NCBI GenBank assembly: GCA_900769975.1
Contig: CAAGIR010000267.1
Coordinates: forward strand, 1 to 9,313
DNA from: Spirochaetia bacterium
GTDB taxonomy: Bacteria; Spirochaetota; Spirochaetia; Treponematales; Treponemataceae
Length of the DNA stretch: 9,313 bases
Reading direction: 5' to 3'
A program made the position numbers and the translations under genes. Under the pieces are notes generated by a model. It ran no database searches and was not told the origin of the DNA. It saw nothing but the letters and a program-made list of their open reading frames with translations. Within the stretch, counting starts at the first letter, position 1. Each line of letters starts with the position of its first letter. Positions 1-7,224 of the stretch are shown piece after piece.

Positions 1-28
1 GTGCAAGGGAACGAAGTGTGGGGCAAAA

Positions 29-137
29 ACACTCTATTTGTGGCAGCCGCTCCTGCGGCTAGTTCAATAGTTCCTATACCACAAATAGCGTGTAGCACTT
101 ATGTGCGGTTTTGAACCATGCTTCGTGACCGAAAACC
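29..137. other. Structured intergenic element with nested inverted repeats
   Basis: This non-coding stretch can fold extensively. Arms 29-43 and 79-93 are complementary at 14 of 15 positions (only 33/89 fails). Inside them are AGCCGC-TCCT-GCGGCT (45-60, a perfect 6-bp stem with a tetraloop) and ATAG-TTC-CTAT (67-77), giving a three-way-junction shape. Two more hairpins follow: GCAC-TTAT-GTGC (95-106), and GGTTTT/AAAACC (107-112 with 132-137) enclosing a small CATG-CTT-CGTG stem (117-127). Positions 1-60 are 57% G+C (34 of 60), richer than the flanking genes. It lies upstream of the DTW promoter, so it is probably not that gene's leader. It could be a dispersed repeat, a small structured RNA, or the trailer of a gene off the left edge. 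I do not recognise a family; the pairing is seen, the role is unknown. Confidence 0.5.
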
Positions 138-191
138 TGCTTTCCAAACTAATTGTTTATAATGTGAATATTAGCGGTCAAGCACAAATAT

Positions 192-220
192 TTGTCATTT
201 TCTTTTATTTTCTATATAAT
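192..220 (+). promoter_or_regulatory. Sigma70-type promoter for the DTW-domain gene
   Basis: A -35 box TTGTCA (192-197, consensus TTGACA with one change) and a perfect -10 box TATAAT (215-220) are separated by the ideal 17 nt. The start codon lies at 229, only eight bases beyond the -10 box. Normal initiation 6-8 bases after the -10 would therefore start the mRNA at about 226-228, leaving almost no leader. A second TATAAT at 158-163 lacks a convincing -35 box and is a weaker alternative. Confidence 0.7.
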
Positions 221-228
221 AAACTCCT

Positions 229-915
229 ATGAGCGAAAGATGTTACAGATGCTATAAACCAATTACCAACTGTTTATGTAAATATACAAAAGAACTAGAT
301 ACAGGAATAAAGTTCATTTTTCTGATGCACACAAAAGAAGCAAAACGACAAAGAACTGGAACAGGAAACCTTGCACACATCAGTTTGAAAGATTCAGAAA
401 TAATAGTCGGACTAGATTTCAATAATAATCAGCGTTTACAGGAACTCCTTCATGATGAAAAATATTTCCCCGTTTTAATGTATCCAGGAGAAAATGCGTG
501 GACAGCAAAAAAAGAAGGATTTACGCAAACAATTGGAAAAAAAACACTGCTTGTCATAATTCTGGATGCCACCTGGTTTTGTGCAAAAAAAATGATTGAA
601 CATAATGAATTTTTACTGGATTTGCCACGAGTTTCATTTTATGGAAATTACCGTTCAATTTTTACTTTTAAACACGAACCAAAACCCGAATACATTTCTA
701 CTATAGAAAGCTGCTATTATTTTATAAAAGAAATGCAGGAAATAAATCTTGTAGACAAAAAAATTAATCCGCAACCAATGATGACCGTTTTTAAAGAGAT
801 GATAAAATTTCAATTGCAGGCAGAAAATGAAAGAATTCTTGGTTTACGCCCAAACACTCATTGTTATGACAATAAATATCACAAAATAAAAGAAATTCCC
901 GACTTTTTAAATTAA
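229..915 (+). CDS. DTW-domain protein, probable tRNA-uridine aminocarboxypropyltransferase (TapT/YfiP-like)
   Basis: DTW-domain proteins such as E. coli TapT (YfiP) transfer the 3-amino-3-carboxypropyl group of SAM to a uridine in tRNA, making acp3U in the cytoplasm. The 228-residue protein starts with a zinc-ribbon-like cysteine cluster (C5, C8, C15, C17). The DTW landmarks follow in order: the LMHTKEAKR segment (32-40) with downstream GTGNLA, a YPG segment (85-87), the name-giving motif as DATW (113-116), and STIES (157-161). The cysteine cluster fixes the start near 229, because later methionines would remove it. There is no Shine-Dalgarno sequence; the upstream bases AAACTCCT lie within a few bases of the predicted transcription start, so a leaderless mRNA is likely. 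The stop overlaps the stop of the convergent GH3 gene. Family assignment is secure; the exact tRNA position modified cannot be read from sequence. Confidence 0.88.
   Translation: MSERCYRCYKPITNCLCKYTKELDTGIKFIFLMHTKEAKRQRTGTGNLAHISLKDSEIIVGLDFNNNQRLQELLHDEKYFPVLMYPGENAWTAKKEGFTQTIGKKTLLVIILDATWFCAKKMIEHNEFLLDLPRVSFYGNYRSIFTFKHEPKPEYISTIESCYYFIKEMQEINLVDKKINPQPMMTVFKEMIKFQLQAENERILGLRPNTHCYDNKYHKIKEIPDFLN
912..915. other. Shared palindromic stop codons of convergent genes (TTAA)
   Basis: The four bases TTAA at 912-915 give TAA on the plus strand (913-915, end of the DTW gene) and TAA on the minus strand (912-914, end of the GH3 gene). The two convergent reading frames therefore interlock at their stop codons, with no intergenic sequence for a terminator. 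I see no GC-rich hairpin followed by a T-run in the flanking coding ends. Confidence 0.9.
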
Positions 916-2585
916 TTATACGGCTTAACTCCCGAAGGCACAAAATCCCCGGCAAGTGCTGCAATCATCGCTTTAAGAGAATAATCACAACGCCAGCTGT
1001 ACCCCAGAAGTATTGTATCTGCCCATTGTAACTTTTCACTCAAAACAGGTGACATATTATTTAAAATGATAACTTTTTTACCAGTATTTTTAAAATGCTC
1101 AGCCACTTTTACATGATTTTCGCTCGAAATACAAATAATCACCGTATCATAAGAACTTTCAACTTTTCCGATATTGTCCAAAATCCATTGTGCTTCATTC
1201 GGACCTATTTCATAATTGCTGTAACGGAATTCCCCACAATCAGGATAATGTGCTTTTGCCGCTTCAAAAAAACTGTTCATATAACCGATAAGCAAAACTT
1301 TGCCCGCATCTTCTTTTTTTAAAGGAAAAACATCCCCCTGCTTTTCAACCGTAACAGAACGACATGCCTGCTCCAGAAAAAATTTCTGCCCTTCTTTGCT
1401 TGGAATATGTTTATCAAGATTTTCCGAATTTGGATAAAGAGGGGCAGCATTGTCTGATTTAAAATAATCCAGTTTTGCTTTTATAACACGATATGCTGCA
1501 TCCTTTACCCTTTCATAAAAATCTTCATCAGTTGACATAGCATCAAGATTTTTTGTCCATAACGCTTCATTCAACCTTGCCGTTGTCGAAGAAAGGATGA
1601 TGTCATTTCCGGCTTCAAGTGCCATTTTAAATGCTTCGGACAGCGAACCTGCATATACGGTAGCACCCACCATCATCATATCATCTGTAATAATTAAACC
1701 TTCAAAACCAAGTTGATTTCTCAATAAATCTGTCAGAAAATATTTGGAAAGAGAAGCAGGAGCTCCAGTAGTTTCAATTTGCGGAAAACTCAAATGGCCA
1801 GACATCACTGCAGGGATGTTTTCTTTTATAAGATAATAATAAGGTACAAGCTCCCTGTTTTTAAATGTTTCAAAATCTATATCAATAACTGGCAAACGTC
1901 CATGTGAATCTATGCTCGTATCACCATGACCTGGAAAATGCTTTACAGTCGGAATAATGCCAGCCGCCGAAGAACCTGCTGCAAAAGCCGCCCCCAAAAC
2001 ACCTGCTTTTTCAGGATTTTCACCAAAAGAACGTGTCCCGATAATCGTAGAATTATGATCGGTAAAAAGGTCGACAGTCGGAGCAAAATTCATGTTAATT
2101 CCCAGTGCTTTAATTTCTTCGCTAATGTAATATGCGGTGTACCATGCATCAGACGGATATCCGCCAGCACCAATTGCCATGTTTCCAGGAGTAATGGAAG
2201 TATCGCCTTTTACGTGACGAATCCAGCCGCCTTCCTGATCTGTTGCAACAAAAAGAGGAATTTTAAAACGACCCGAAACTGCTTTGTTTTGCAGCGAAGT
2301 TATAGATTTTGAAACAAGATTAATATCATCAGTATTCCACCCAAAAACCTTCACACTGCCAAGTCCACGTTCAACCCATTGATACAAAAGTTCAGGCGGT
2401 TCAGCTCCTGCCCACCCGAACATAAAAGTTTGTGCCAGAAGTTCCGAATTCGTCATCTGCTGAGTTATCTGGCGTGCAAGCTGGTCGTTGGGTATATCTG
2501 ACCAGAAATCCACTGCAAAACCATGAAAAAAAGCGAAAGTCAGTATAGTAAATGATAAAATTAATTTTTTTATGAAATTTTTCAT
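912..2585 (-). CDS. Exported glycoside hydrolase family 3 beta-N-acetylhexosaminidase (NagZ-type)
   Basis: GH3 NagZ-type enzymes remove terminal beta-linked N-acetylglucosamine, typically from peptidoglycan fragments. The 557-residue protein has a signal peptide (1-24: basic start, hydrophobic core, ending GFA) and no lipobox, so it is predicted to act in the periplasm or outside. The TIM-barrel domain spans roughly 30-375. It carries TDQEGG (115-120), the NagZ signature KHFPGHG (215-221) followed by DSH (226-228, the Asp-His acid/base dyad), and the nucleophile region ITDDMMM, where D301 is the likely nucleophile. A C-terminal alpha/beta domain follows (about 400-557), as in Bacillus NagZ but absent from the short cytosolic NagZ of enterobacteria. 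The start overlaps the GNAT stop by 4 nt (ATGA), and a GGTGG Shine-Dalgarno at 2593-2597 sits 7 nt upstream. It is last in the operon. Substrate (muropeptide or other GlcNAc glycan) is not decided by sequence. Confidence 0.9.
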   Translation of the reverse strand: MKNFIKKLILSFTILTFAFFHGFAVDFWSDIPNDQLARQITQQMTNSELLAQTFMFGWAGAEPPELLYQWVERGLGSVKVFGWNTDDINLVSKSITSLQNKAVSGRFKIPLFVATDQEGGWIRHVKGDTSITPGNMAIGAGGYPSDAWYTAYYISEEIKALGINMNFAPTVDLFTDHNSTIIGTRSFGENPEKAGVLGAAFAAGSSAAGIIPTVKHFPGHGDTSIDSHGRLPVIDIDFETFKNRELVPYYYLIKENIPAVMSGHLSFPQIETTGAPASLSKYFLTDLLRNQLGFEGLIITDDMMMVGATVYAGSLSEAFKMALEAGNDIILSSTTARLNEALWTKNLDAMSTDEDFYERVKDAAYRVIKAKLDYFKSDNAAPLYPNSENLDKHIPSKEGQKFFLEQACRSVTVEKQGDVFPLKKEDAGKVLLIGYMNSFFEAAKAHYPDCGEFRYSNYEIGPNEAQWILDNIGKVESSYDTVIICISSENHVKVAEHFKNTGKKVIILNNMSPVLSEKLQWADTILLGYSWRCDYSLKAMIAALAGDFVPSGVKPYN

Positions 2586-3205
2586 TCAGTTTCCACCCGA
2601 TTTATGACTTTTTGCATTAAAATTCCGTTTGAATAACGTTTTTCTTCATTTTCAAAAAAATTTTCAAAAATATTGATTACCAAAAAGCCTGATTTTTTAT
2701 AAATTGAAAAAGCCGCCTCCCATAATTCGTTTACCAGAAGCAAAAATCCCTTTATTTTAATATTAAAATCAGAAAACCTCACCGTTTCAAAATAATCAAC
2801 AGCACAATTCCAGCACATTTTGCCAGTTCCCTTTCCTTTTTTTTGCGGAAAAATAGCAAACGAACTTATATAGATATAAAATGCTTTTGACTTTGCCTTA
2901 TTGCAATCATCATTTACAAATAAAGATTCCATTTTTGCAGGAGAATGACCAAGTTTTATCTGACAGGCATCACAAGGAATATCAGAAAGTAATTCTGCAC
3001 TCAAATATCCGACAATTTCCTCATTATCATTATTCTCATTATCATCATAAAAAATAAGAAACAGCTGCGGACATACATTAATTCTTTCCAAAAACACACT
3101 TTTTTCTTCCTGTATCAGGGGAACAAAAGAGGATTTTTCTATCTGCATTATGACATCAATATCATCAATAGTTGCTGGTCGTACTTTTATCATAAAACCA
3201 CACAT
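2582..3205 (-). CDS. GNAT-family N-acetyltransferase
   Basis: GNAT enzymes move an acetyl group from acetyl-CoA to an amine on a small molecule or protein. The 207-residue protein opens with the usual GNAT first strand and helix (IKVRPATIDDIDVIMQIE, about 6-23). The core strand leading to the acetyl-CoA pyrophosphate loop is IYISSFAIFPQKKGKGTGK, with the Q/RxxGxGxG-type loop at 121-129. A late segment (AAFSIYKKSGF, about 164-174) matches the GNAT motif in which the substrate-side helix precedes 'Y.k.GF'. The ATG at 3205 directly follows the TAA of the methyltransferase gene; GGGA at 3211-3214 is a modest Shine-Dalgarno for it. An in-frame ATG at 3193 (residue 5) would give a more typical GNAT start and cannot be excluded. 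The stop overlaps the GH3 start (ATGA). Two Cys in SFAIFP...CWNC (131, 134) have no obvious role. The substrate is unknown. Confidence 0.82.
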   Translation of the reverse strand: MCGFMIKVRPATIDDIDVIMQIEKSSFVPLIQEEKSVFLERINVCPQLFLIFYDDNENNDNEEIVGYLSAELLSDIPCDACQIKLGHSPAKMESLFVNDDCNKAKSKAFYIYISSFAIFPQKKGKGTGKMCWNCAVDYFETVRFSDFNIKIKGFLLLVNELWEAAFSIYKKSGFLVINIFENFFENEEKRYSNGILMQKVINRVETE

Positions 3206-3925
3206 TTATTTCCCGATTAGAAAAATTGCAGGAATTTTTGACAGCTCAGGAAGTTTCTGTTTTTTCCATTTTTCAACAGTCATCGTTTTTATGTATTCTT
3301 CTTCGCATGTAATTCCCGCCGCAATACAAAGTTTTGTTTGGGGACGAAGATTATTGATGATAGTTTCAATCATTTTTGCATTTCTGTACGGAGTTTCAAT
3401 AAATAATTGAGTTTGATCTTCGTTCAGAACTTTATTTTCCAATTTTTTAAGTGCTTTTATTCTGTTTGGAAGTTCAACAGGCAAATAACCGTTAAACGCA
3501 AAACTCTGACCGTTAAATCCGCTCGCCATAACAGATAAAATAATGGAAGAAGGCCCCACCAGCGGAACAACTTTGTACCCTTTTTGCTGGGCAATAGCAA
3601 CAACATCAGCGCCAGGATCGGCAATTGCAGGACAACCTGCTTCAGAAATAATTCCCACAGGATTTCCATTTTTCAAAGGTTCCAGAAACTCCCCGATAAT
3701 TTTTCTATCAGTGTGCCTGTTCAATTCATAAAAAGTCAGTTCATCAATATCTATGGATTTTTCGACTTTTTTTAAAAACCGCCTTGCCGAACGTATATTT
3801 TCAACAATAAAATGTTTAATTTCTACTATTATATTATGATTTTGCGAAGGCAACACCGAAGAAATGTCAGTTTCTCCTAAAGTTACGGGAATTAAATACA
3901 ACGCTTTTTCAATTTTCTCTGTCAA
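3206..3925 (-). CDS. RsmI-like SAM-dependent methyltransferase (tetrapyrrole methylase fold), short paralogue
   Basis: The protein belongs to the tetrapyrrole-methylase superfamily and is closest in motif pattern to RsmI, which 2'-O-methylates C1402 of 16S rRNA. From the TTG start it is 239 residues, below the usual 270-290 of RsmI. It shows LYLIPVTLGE near the N-terminus, FIVENIRSARRFLKK (about 39-53), the SAM-site segment SEAGCPAIADPG (94-105), and VVPLVGPSS (119-127). Classical RsmI starts with an 'lyvvpTPIGN' segment; here it is IPVTLGE, the form I associate with a shorter, functionally uncertain paralogue in Bacteroidetes and spirochaetes. I prefer TTG at 3925: GGAGGA (3932-3937) lies 6 nt upstream and TTG overlaps the ABC-F stop as TTGA. 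An upstream in-frame ATG at 3952 would add nine residues encoded across the Shine-Dalgarno itself. The rRNA target is inferred only from the family. Confidence 0.85.
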   Translation of the reverse strand: MTEKIEKALYLIPVTLGETDISSVLPSQNHNIIVEIKHFIVENIRSARRFLKKVEKSIDIDELTFYELNRHTDRKIIGEFLEPLKNGNPVGIISEAGCPAIADPGADVVAIAQQKGYKVVPLVGPSSIILSVMASGFNGQSFAFNGYLPVELPNRIKALKKLENKVLNEDQTQLFIETPYRNAKMIETIINNLRPQTKLCIAAGITCEEEYIKTMTVEKWKKQKLPELSKIPAIFLIGK

Positions 3926-5889
3926 ATCAATTCCTCCGAAGCCTGTTCCCATTCAAGAGTAATCTGTTCAATCTGCTGAACAAGATTTTCTATATCCCTC
4001 TGAACCGATTTTGCTTTTTCACCATTACTGTACACAGCAGGATTGGCAAGCTGTTCTTCCAGTTCAGATTTTTTATTTTCCAGAAGTTCAATGTCACTTT
4101 CAAGTTTTTGAATTTTTTTCTCGATTTTACGACGCTCAGAATCACGCTTTTTTTGTTCTTCCCAGGAAAGTTTTGTTTCCGAAACATTCTGTTCTTTTGT
4201 AGTGCAGGAATTTTCATTTTTGGCAGTAATGCCGTCAGAAGAAACAGATGCTTTTGACGTTTCGCAATTACTGCTGCCATTTTCCAGTACACCAGTCTGT
4301 TCAAGATAATAAACATAATCACCAGGAAAATATTTATATTCACCCGGTTTTAATTCCAAAACAACATTTGCAAGCTGTTCAATAAATCCCCTGTCATGAC
4401 TAACAAATATGACAGTTCCACCAAAGTCCTTTAATGCATTAAGCAAGACATCTTTTGAATGAATGTCAAGATGGTTTGTAGGTTCATCAAGAACAAGAAG
4501 ATTTACAGGGCTCAAAAGCAACTGCAGCAGGGCAATTCTAGATTTTTCACCGCCAGAAAGAACATCCAGAGGCTTGTAAACATCATCACCACGAAACAAG
4601 AACGCTCCAAGCATGTCACGAAGTTTTGGAATAAGTTCCAGAGGCGATTTAGACTCCAGATATTCAAGGATAGTTTCCTTACCTTTTATAGTTTCAGCAT
4701 TATCCTGACTAAAATACCCGATTTTCACACCAGCACCAGGAATAATTTCCCCAGAAAAATCATTATCCTCGCCCGCAATAATCCGAAGCAAAGTAGATTT
4801 ACCCGCACCATTTCGACCAGCAACCACAAGCCGCTGAGAATTTTCCAGAGTTAAATCAAGATGATTAAGAACATTTTTTAAACCGTCATAAGATTTGCAA
4901 ATATCATTCAAACGCAAAACAAGCCTGCCAGAATGAGGAGCAGGAGGAAAAGTAAAATGTATTTTCTTTAGCGATTCAGGAATTTCAATTCTGACCATTT
5001 TATCCAGCTTTTTCTGATATTCCTGAGCCTGAGCCGCCTTTGTTGCCTTATACCCAAAACGATTTATAAAATCTTCAAGTTTGTTAATTTCCTGCTGCTG
5101 CTGTTCATAATCAGCGATTAATGTTTTTAATTCCACTTCACGCACTTTTTCATAATGCGAAAAATTTCCAGGATACCGTTTTAATTCACCATTAAAAAGT
5201 TCAAACACCTCATTAATAGTTACATCCAGAAAATATCTGTCATGACTGACAAGTAAAAAACCGCCCTTAAAATTTTGCAGGAACAATTCAAGCCAGTTTC
5301 TTGCTTCAATATCAAGATAGTTTGTAGGTTCATCCAAAAGGAGAATATCAGGATTTTGCATAAGCGCTTTTGCCAGAGCAATCCTCATCTGCCAACCGCC
5401 AGAAAATTCTTCAGTTCTTCTAGAAAAATCATCTCTAGAAAAGCCAAGCCCCAGCAAAACAGATTCAGCAGCCGCTTCACGACGATACCATTGACTGTCC
5501 TCCAGTTTTTGAATTAATTCCGACTGAAGTAAAACAAGAGAATCAGTATTACCTTCCCCGTTCTGCAACTGCTCCCCAATTTCGTCAATTTTACGCTGCA
5601 ATTCGTAGCCAAACTCAAAAGCTTTATCAGCTTCTTCTTTTAACGTACACCCCTGATGCGTAAGACCGCTTTGAGGCAGATAAGCAATTCTTGTTTCTTT
5701 TTGAACAGCCCTATTTCCGCTGTCAGGCTTAATTAAACCAGCAAGCACCTTTATTAAAGTAGATTTTCCAGTTCCGTTAGCACCAGTTAAAGCAACTTTT
5801 GAACCTGTCTGAAGATTGATAGTTACGTTTTTTAGAATATCTCTATCGCCAAATGCCAGAGAAACTTGCGAAAATTGAACAAATGCCAT
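3922..5889 (-). CDS. ABC-F family ATP-binding protein (Uup/YheS/YdiF-like)
   Basis: ABC-F proteins have two fused ATPase domains and no membrane domain; they act at the ribosomal E site in translation, ribosome rescue or antibiotic protection. The 655-residue protein has Walker A1 GANGTGKST (36-44), signature FSGGW (162-166), Walker B1 LLLDEPTNYLD (183-193) and SHDR (215-218). Walker A2 GRNGAGKST (358-366), signature LSGGE (444-448), Walker B2 LVLDEPTNHLD (465-475) and SHDR (497-500) follow. The charged inter-domain linker (about 240-315) is the tRNA-facing P-site interaction region of this family. A polar Ser/Thr/Asn-rich stretch (535-575) leads to a C-terminal coiled coil (575-655), as in Uup and YdiF. 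It sits 12 nt after the lipoprotein gene, with a weak GGA Shine-Dalgarno, suggesting coupling. A housekeeping role is more likely than resistance, but subfamily is not settled by eye. Confidence 0.93.
   Translation of the reverse strand: MAFVQFSQVSLAFGDRDILKNVTINLQTGSKVALTGANGTGKSTLIKVLAGLIKPDSGNRAVQKETRIAYLPQSGLTHQGCTLKEEADKAFEFGYELQRKIDEIGEQLQNGEGNTDSLVLLQSELIQKLEDSQWYRREAAAESVLLGLGFSRDDFSRRTEEFSGGWQMRIALAKALMQNPDILLLDEPTNYLDIEARNWLELFLQNFKGGFLLVSHDRYFLDVTINEVFELFNGELKRYPGNFSHYEKVREVELKTLIADYEQQQQEINKLEDFINRFGYKATKAAQAQEYQKKLDKMVRIEIPESLKKIHFTFPPAPHSGRLVLRLNDICKSYDGLKNVLNHLDLTLENSQRLVVAGRNGAGKSTLLRIIAGEDNDFSGEIIPGAGVKIGYFSQDNAETIKGKETILEYLESKSPLELIPKLRDMLGAFLFRGDDVYKPLDVLSGGEKSRIALLQLLLSPVNLLVLDEPTNHLDIHSKDVLLNALKDFGGTVIFVSHDRGFIEQLANVVLELKPGEYKYFPGDYVYYLEQTGVLENGSSNCETSKASVSSDGITAKNENSCTTKEQNVSETKLSWEEQKKRDSERRKIEKKIQKLESDIELLENKKSELEEQLANPAVYSNGEKAKSVQRDIENLVQQIEQITLEWEQASEELI
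3932..3937 (-). promoter_or_regulatory. Ribosome binding site supporting a TTG start
   Basis: On the minus strand this reads GGAGGA, the best Shine-Dalgarno match in the window, and lies inside the last codons of the ABC-F gene. It is 6 nt before TTG (3925-3923), which overlaps the ABC-F stop TGA (3924-3922). The alternative ATG at 3952 lies upstream of this site and has no comparable site of its own. Confidence 0.7.
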
Positions 5890-5901
5890 AATTATCCGTT
5901 T

Positions 5902-7218
5902 TTATAAAGTTTTATTAAAATAAATAATAACAGGGCTTACACCTCTGCTTGTAATCTGATTACCTTTGAATGAAGCACCAATAGTATCTTCAAGCCTTAA
6001 ACCACCGTCTTCAAGTTTATACAGGAAATTAATATCCTCAAAACCACAGTCAAAAGTAAAAGTAATAATACCGTCATAATCTTTCTTCAAAGTTTTAGAA
6101 AGCGAATATTTAATAGAAACAGAACCATTATTTTTTGAACCAGCAGGAATAACAGACGGAACAAGAAGTTTAAATCCAGTCCATTTGAAAGAACCATCTT
6201 CAGCAAAAGAAAGTTTTCCGTAATTTTGGCTCGAATAAGGACCCCTATACCACAAATTAAGAAGCTCTTCACTTCGTCTTTGTTTTTCAAGCGAAATAAT
6301 CTCGTTCAAATCAGAACTAATCGTAACAAAATCCAAATCCTGAGGTTTACCGCTTTCATCAGTATAACGCAAAACAATATAATCAGTTTTCCTGTAAATT
6401 ATTCTGATAGGAATGTTTTTAAGCTTATACTCCCTGTCATCAGTCTTTGTATAACCTTCATACATCCATGTTTCGTGAATTTGCTGAGTATTTAAAATCA
6501 CTTTTTTATTTTCTTCATCAATAACAAATCTATACGAAGGATGAATTCTAGACAAATCGATATCACCAGCATCAATTAAAGTGCGGAAATAATCAGGGAA
6601 CCAGACATTTGCAGTAATTTGCGTATAAATATCATCATTTTCCACTTCTTCAATAATATTATCACCACCAATTCTGCTGCCATTATCATCCGTTTCAAAT
6701 AAATCAAGATTATACGAAAAACACCAGCCTTCAGTTCCATTATCAGTGAGGATTTTATACCAGTCACCAGGCAAAGGTTTTCCACCAGTCATAGGAGCCT
6801 GACCGTTACCCTTATACAGTATTTTAATAATTTCCCCTTTTCGCAGCCTGTACACCTGTTTTGCAGTATTCACAGGTTCAGCCCTGCAAGGAAGACCGTC
6901 AGTTTTTACACCCGCATAAGTTTTTGCATTTTCGGCATATTTCGCAGAAACGTTTTGAATTTTATTTTTTTTAACAGGTTCAGTTAATTGCCACAGAGGA
7001 ATTTCAATTTTTTCATCATTTTCATCAAAATCACAATTTTTACCAGCAATATAAACGTGAGAAATGTTTGATTTTATAAAAACAGGAACAATATCTCCAG
7101 AATTAATCCCCTGCTCAGGAATATTCCATAAAACAACAGAATACCCCATAACTTTTTCTTTACAGGAAATTAAAATAAAAGAACAAAAAATAATTAAAAA
7201 AAATAAAAAACGTTTCAT
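5902..7218 (-). CDS. SH3-domain lipoprotein (spirochaete type)
   Basis: The 438-residue product is a predicted lipoprotein: a basic and hydrophobic signal (MKRFLFFLIIF...) ends in a lipobox LISC, so C19 would be lipidated. Serine just before the cysteine fits the relaxed spirochaetal lipobox better than the enterobacterial one. After a beta-rich segment (about 23-80) comes a bacterial SH3 domain (about 101-175) with the typical start LPCRAEPV, RLRKGEIIKIL in the middle and WYKI...GTEGWCFSYNL at the end. Bacterial SH3 domains often bind peptidoglycan peptides or other wall ligands. The remaining 260 residues are beta-rich and acidic, with no motif I recognise. The start lies 6 nt after the thyX stop with no Shine-Dalgarno in the AT-rich bases before it, so translation probably depends on coupling to thyX. 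I associate this architecture with treponemes; its function is unknown to me. Confidence 0.85.
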   Translation of the reverse strand: MKRFLFFLIIFCSFILISCKEKVMGYSVVLWNIPEQGINSGDIVPVFIKSNISHVYIAGKNCDFDENDEKIEIPLWQLTEPVKKNKIQNVSAKYAENAKTYAGVKTDGLPCRAEPVNTAKQVYRLRKGEIIKILYKGNGQAPMTGGKPLPGDWYKILTDNGTEGWCFSYNLDLFETDDNGSRIGGDNIIEEVENDDIYTQITANVWFPDYFRTLIDAGDIDLSRIHPSYRFVIDEENKKVILNTQQIHETWMYEGYTKTDDREYKLKNIPIRIIYRKTDYIVLRYTDESGKPQDLDFVTISSDLNEIISLEKQRRSEELLNLWYRGPYSSQNYGKLSFAEDGSFKWTGFKLLVPSVIPAGSKNNGSVSIKYSLSKTLKKDYDGIITFTFDCGFEDINFLYKLEDGGLRLEDTIGASFKGNQITSRGVSPVIIYFNKTL

Positions 7219-7224
7219 AATATT

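Noticed and set aside
1..114. Open frame on the plus strand from the window edge to a TGA at 112-114 (37 codons), possibly the 3' end of an upstream gene.
   Set aside because: It runs straight through the inverted-repeat element at 29-93 and matches no family I recognise; most likely a chance open frame in repeat-like sequence.
3922..5889. Antibiotic resistance ABC-F determinant.
   Set aside because: The long C-terminal coiled coil and operon context fit housekeeping Uup/YdiF-like proteins; nothing in the linker can be read by eye as resistance-specific.
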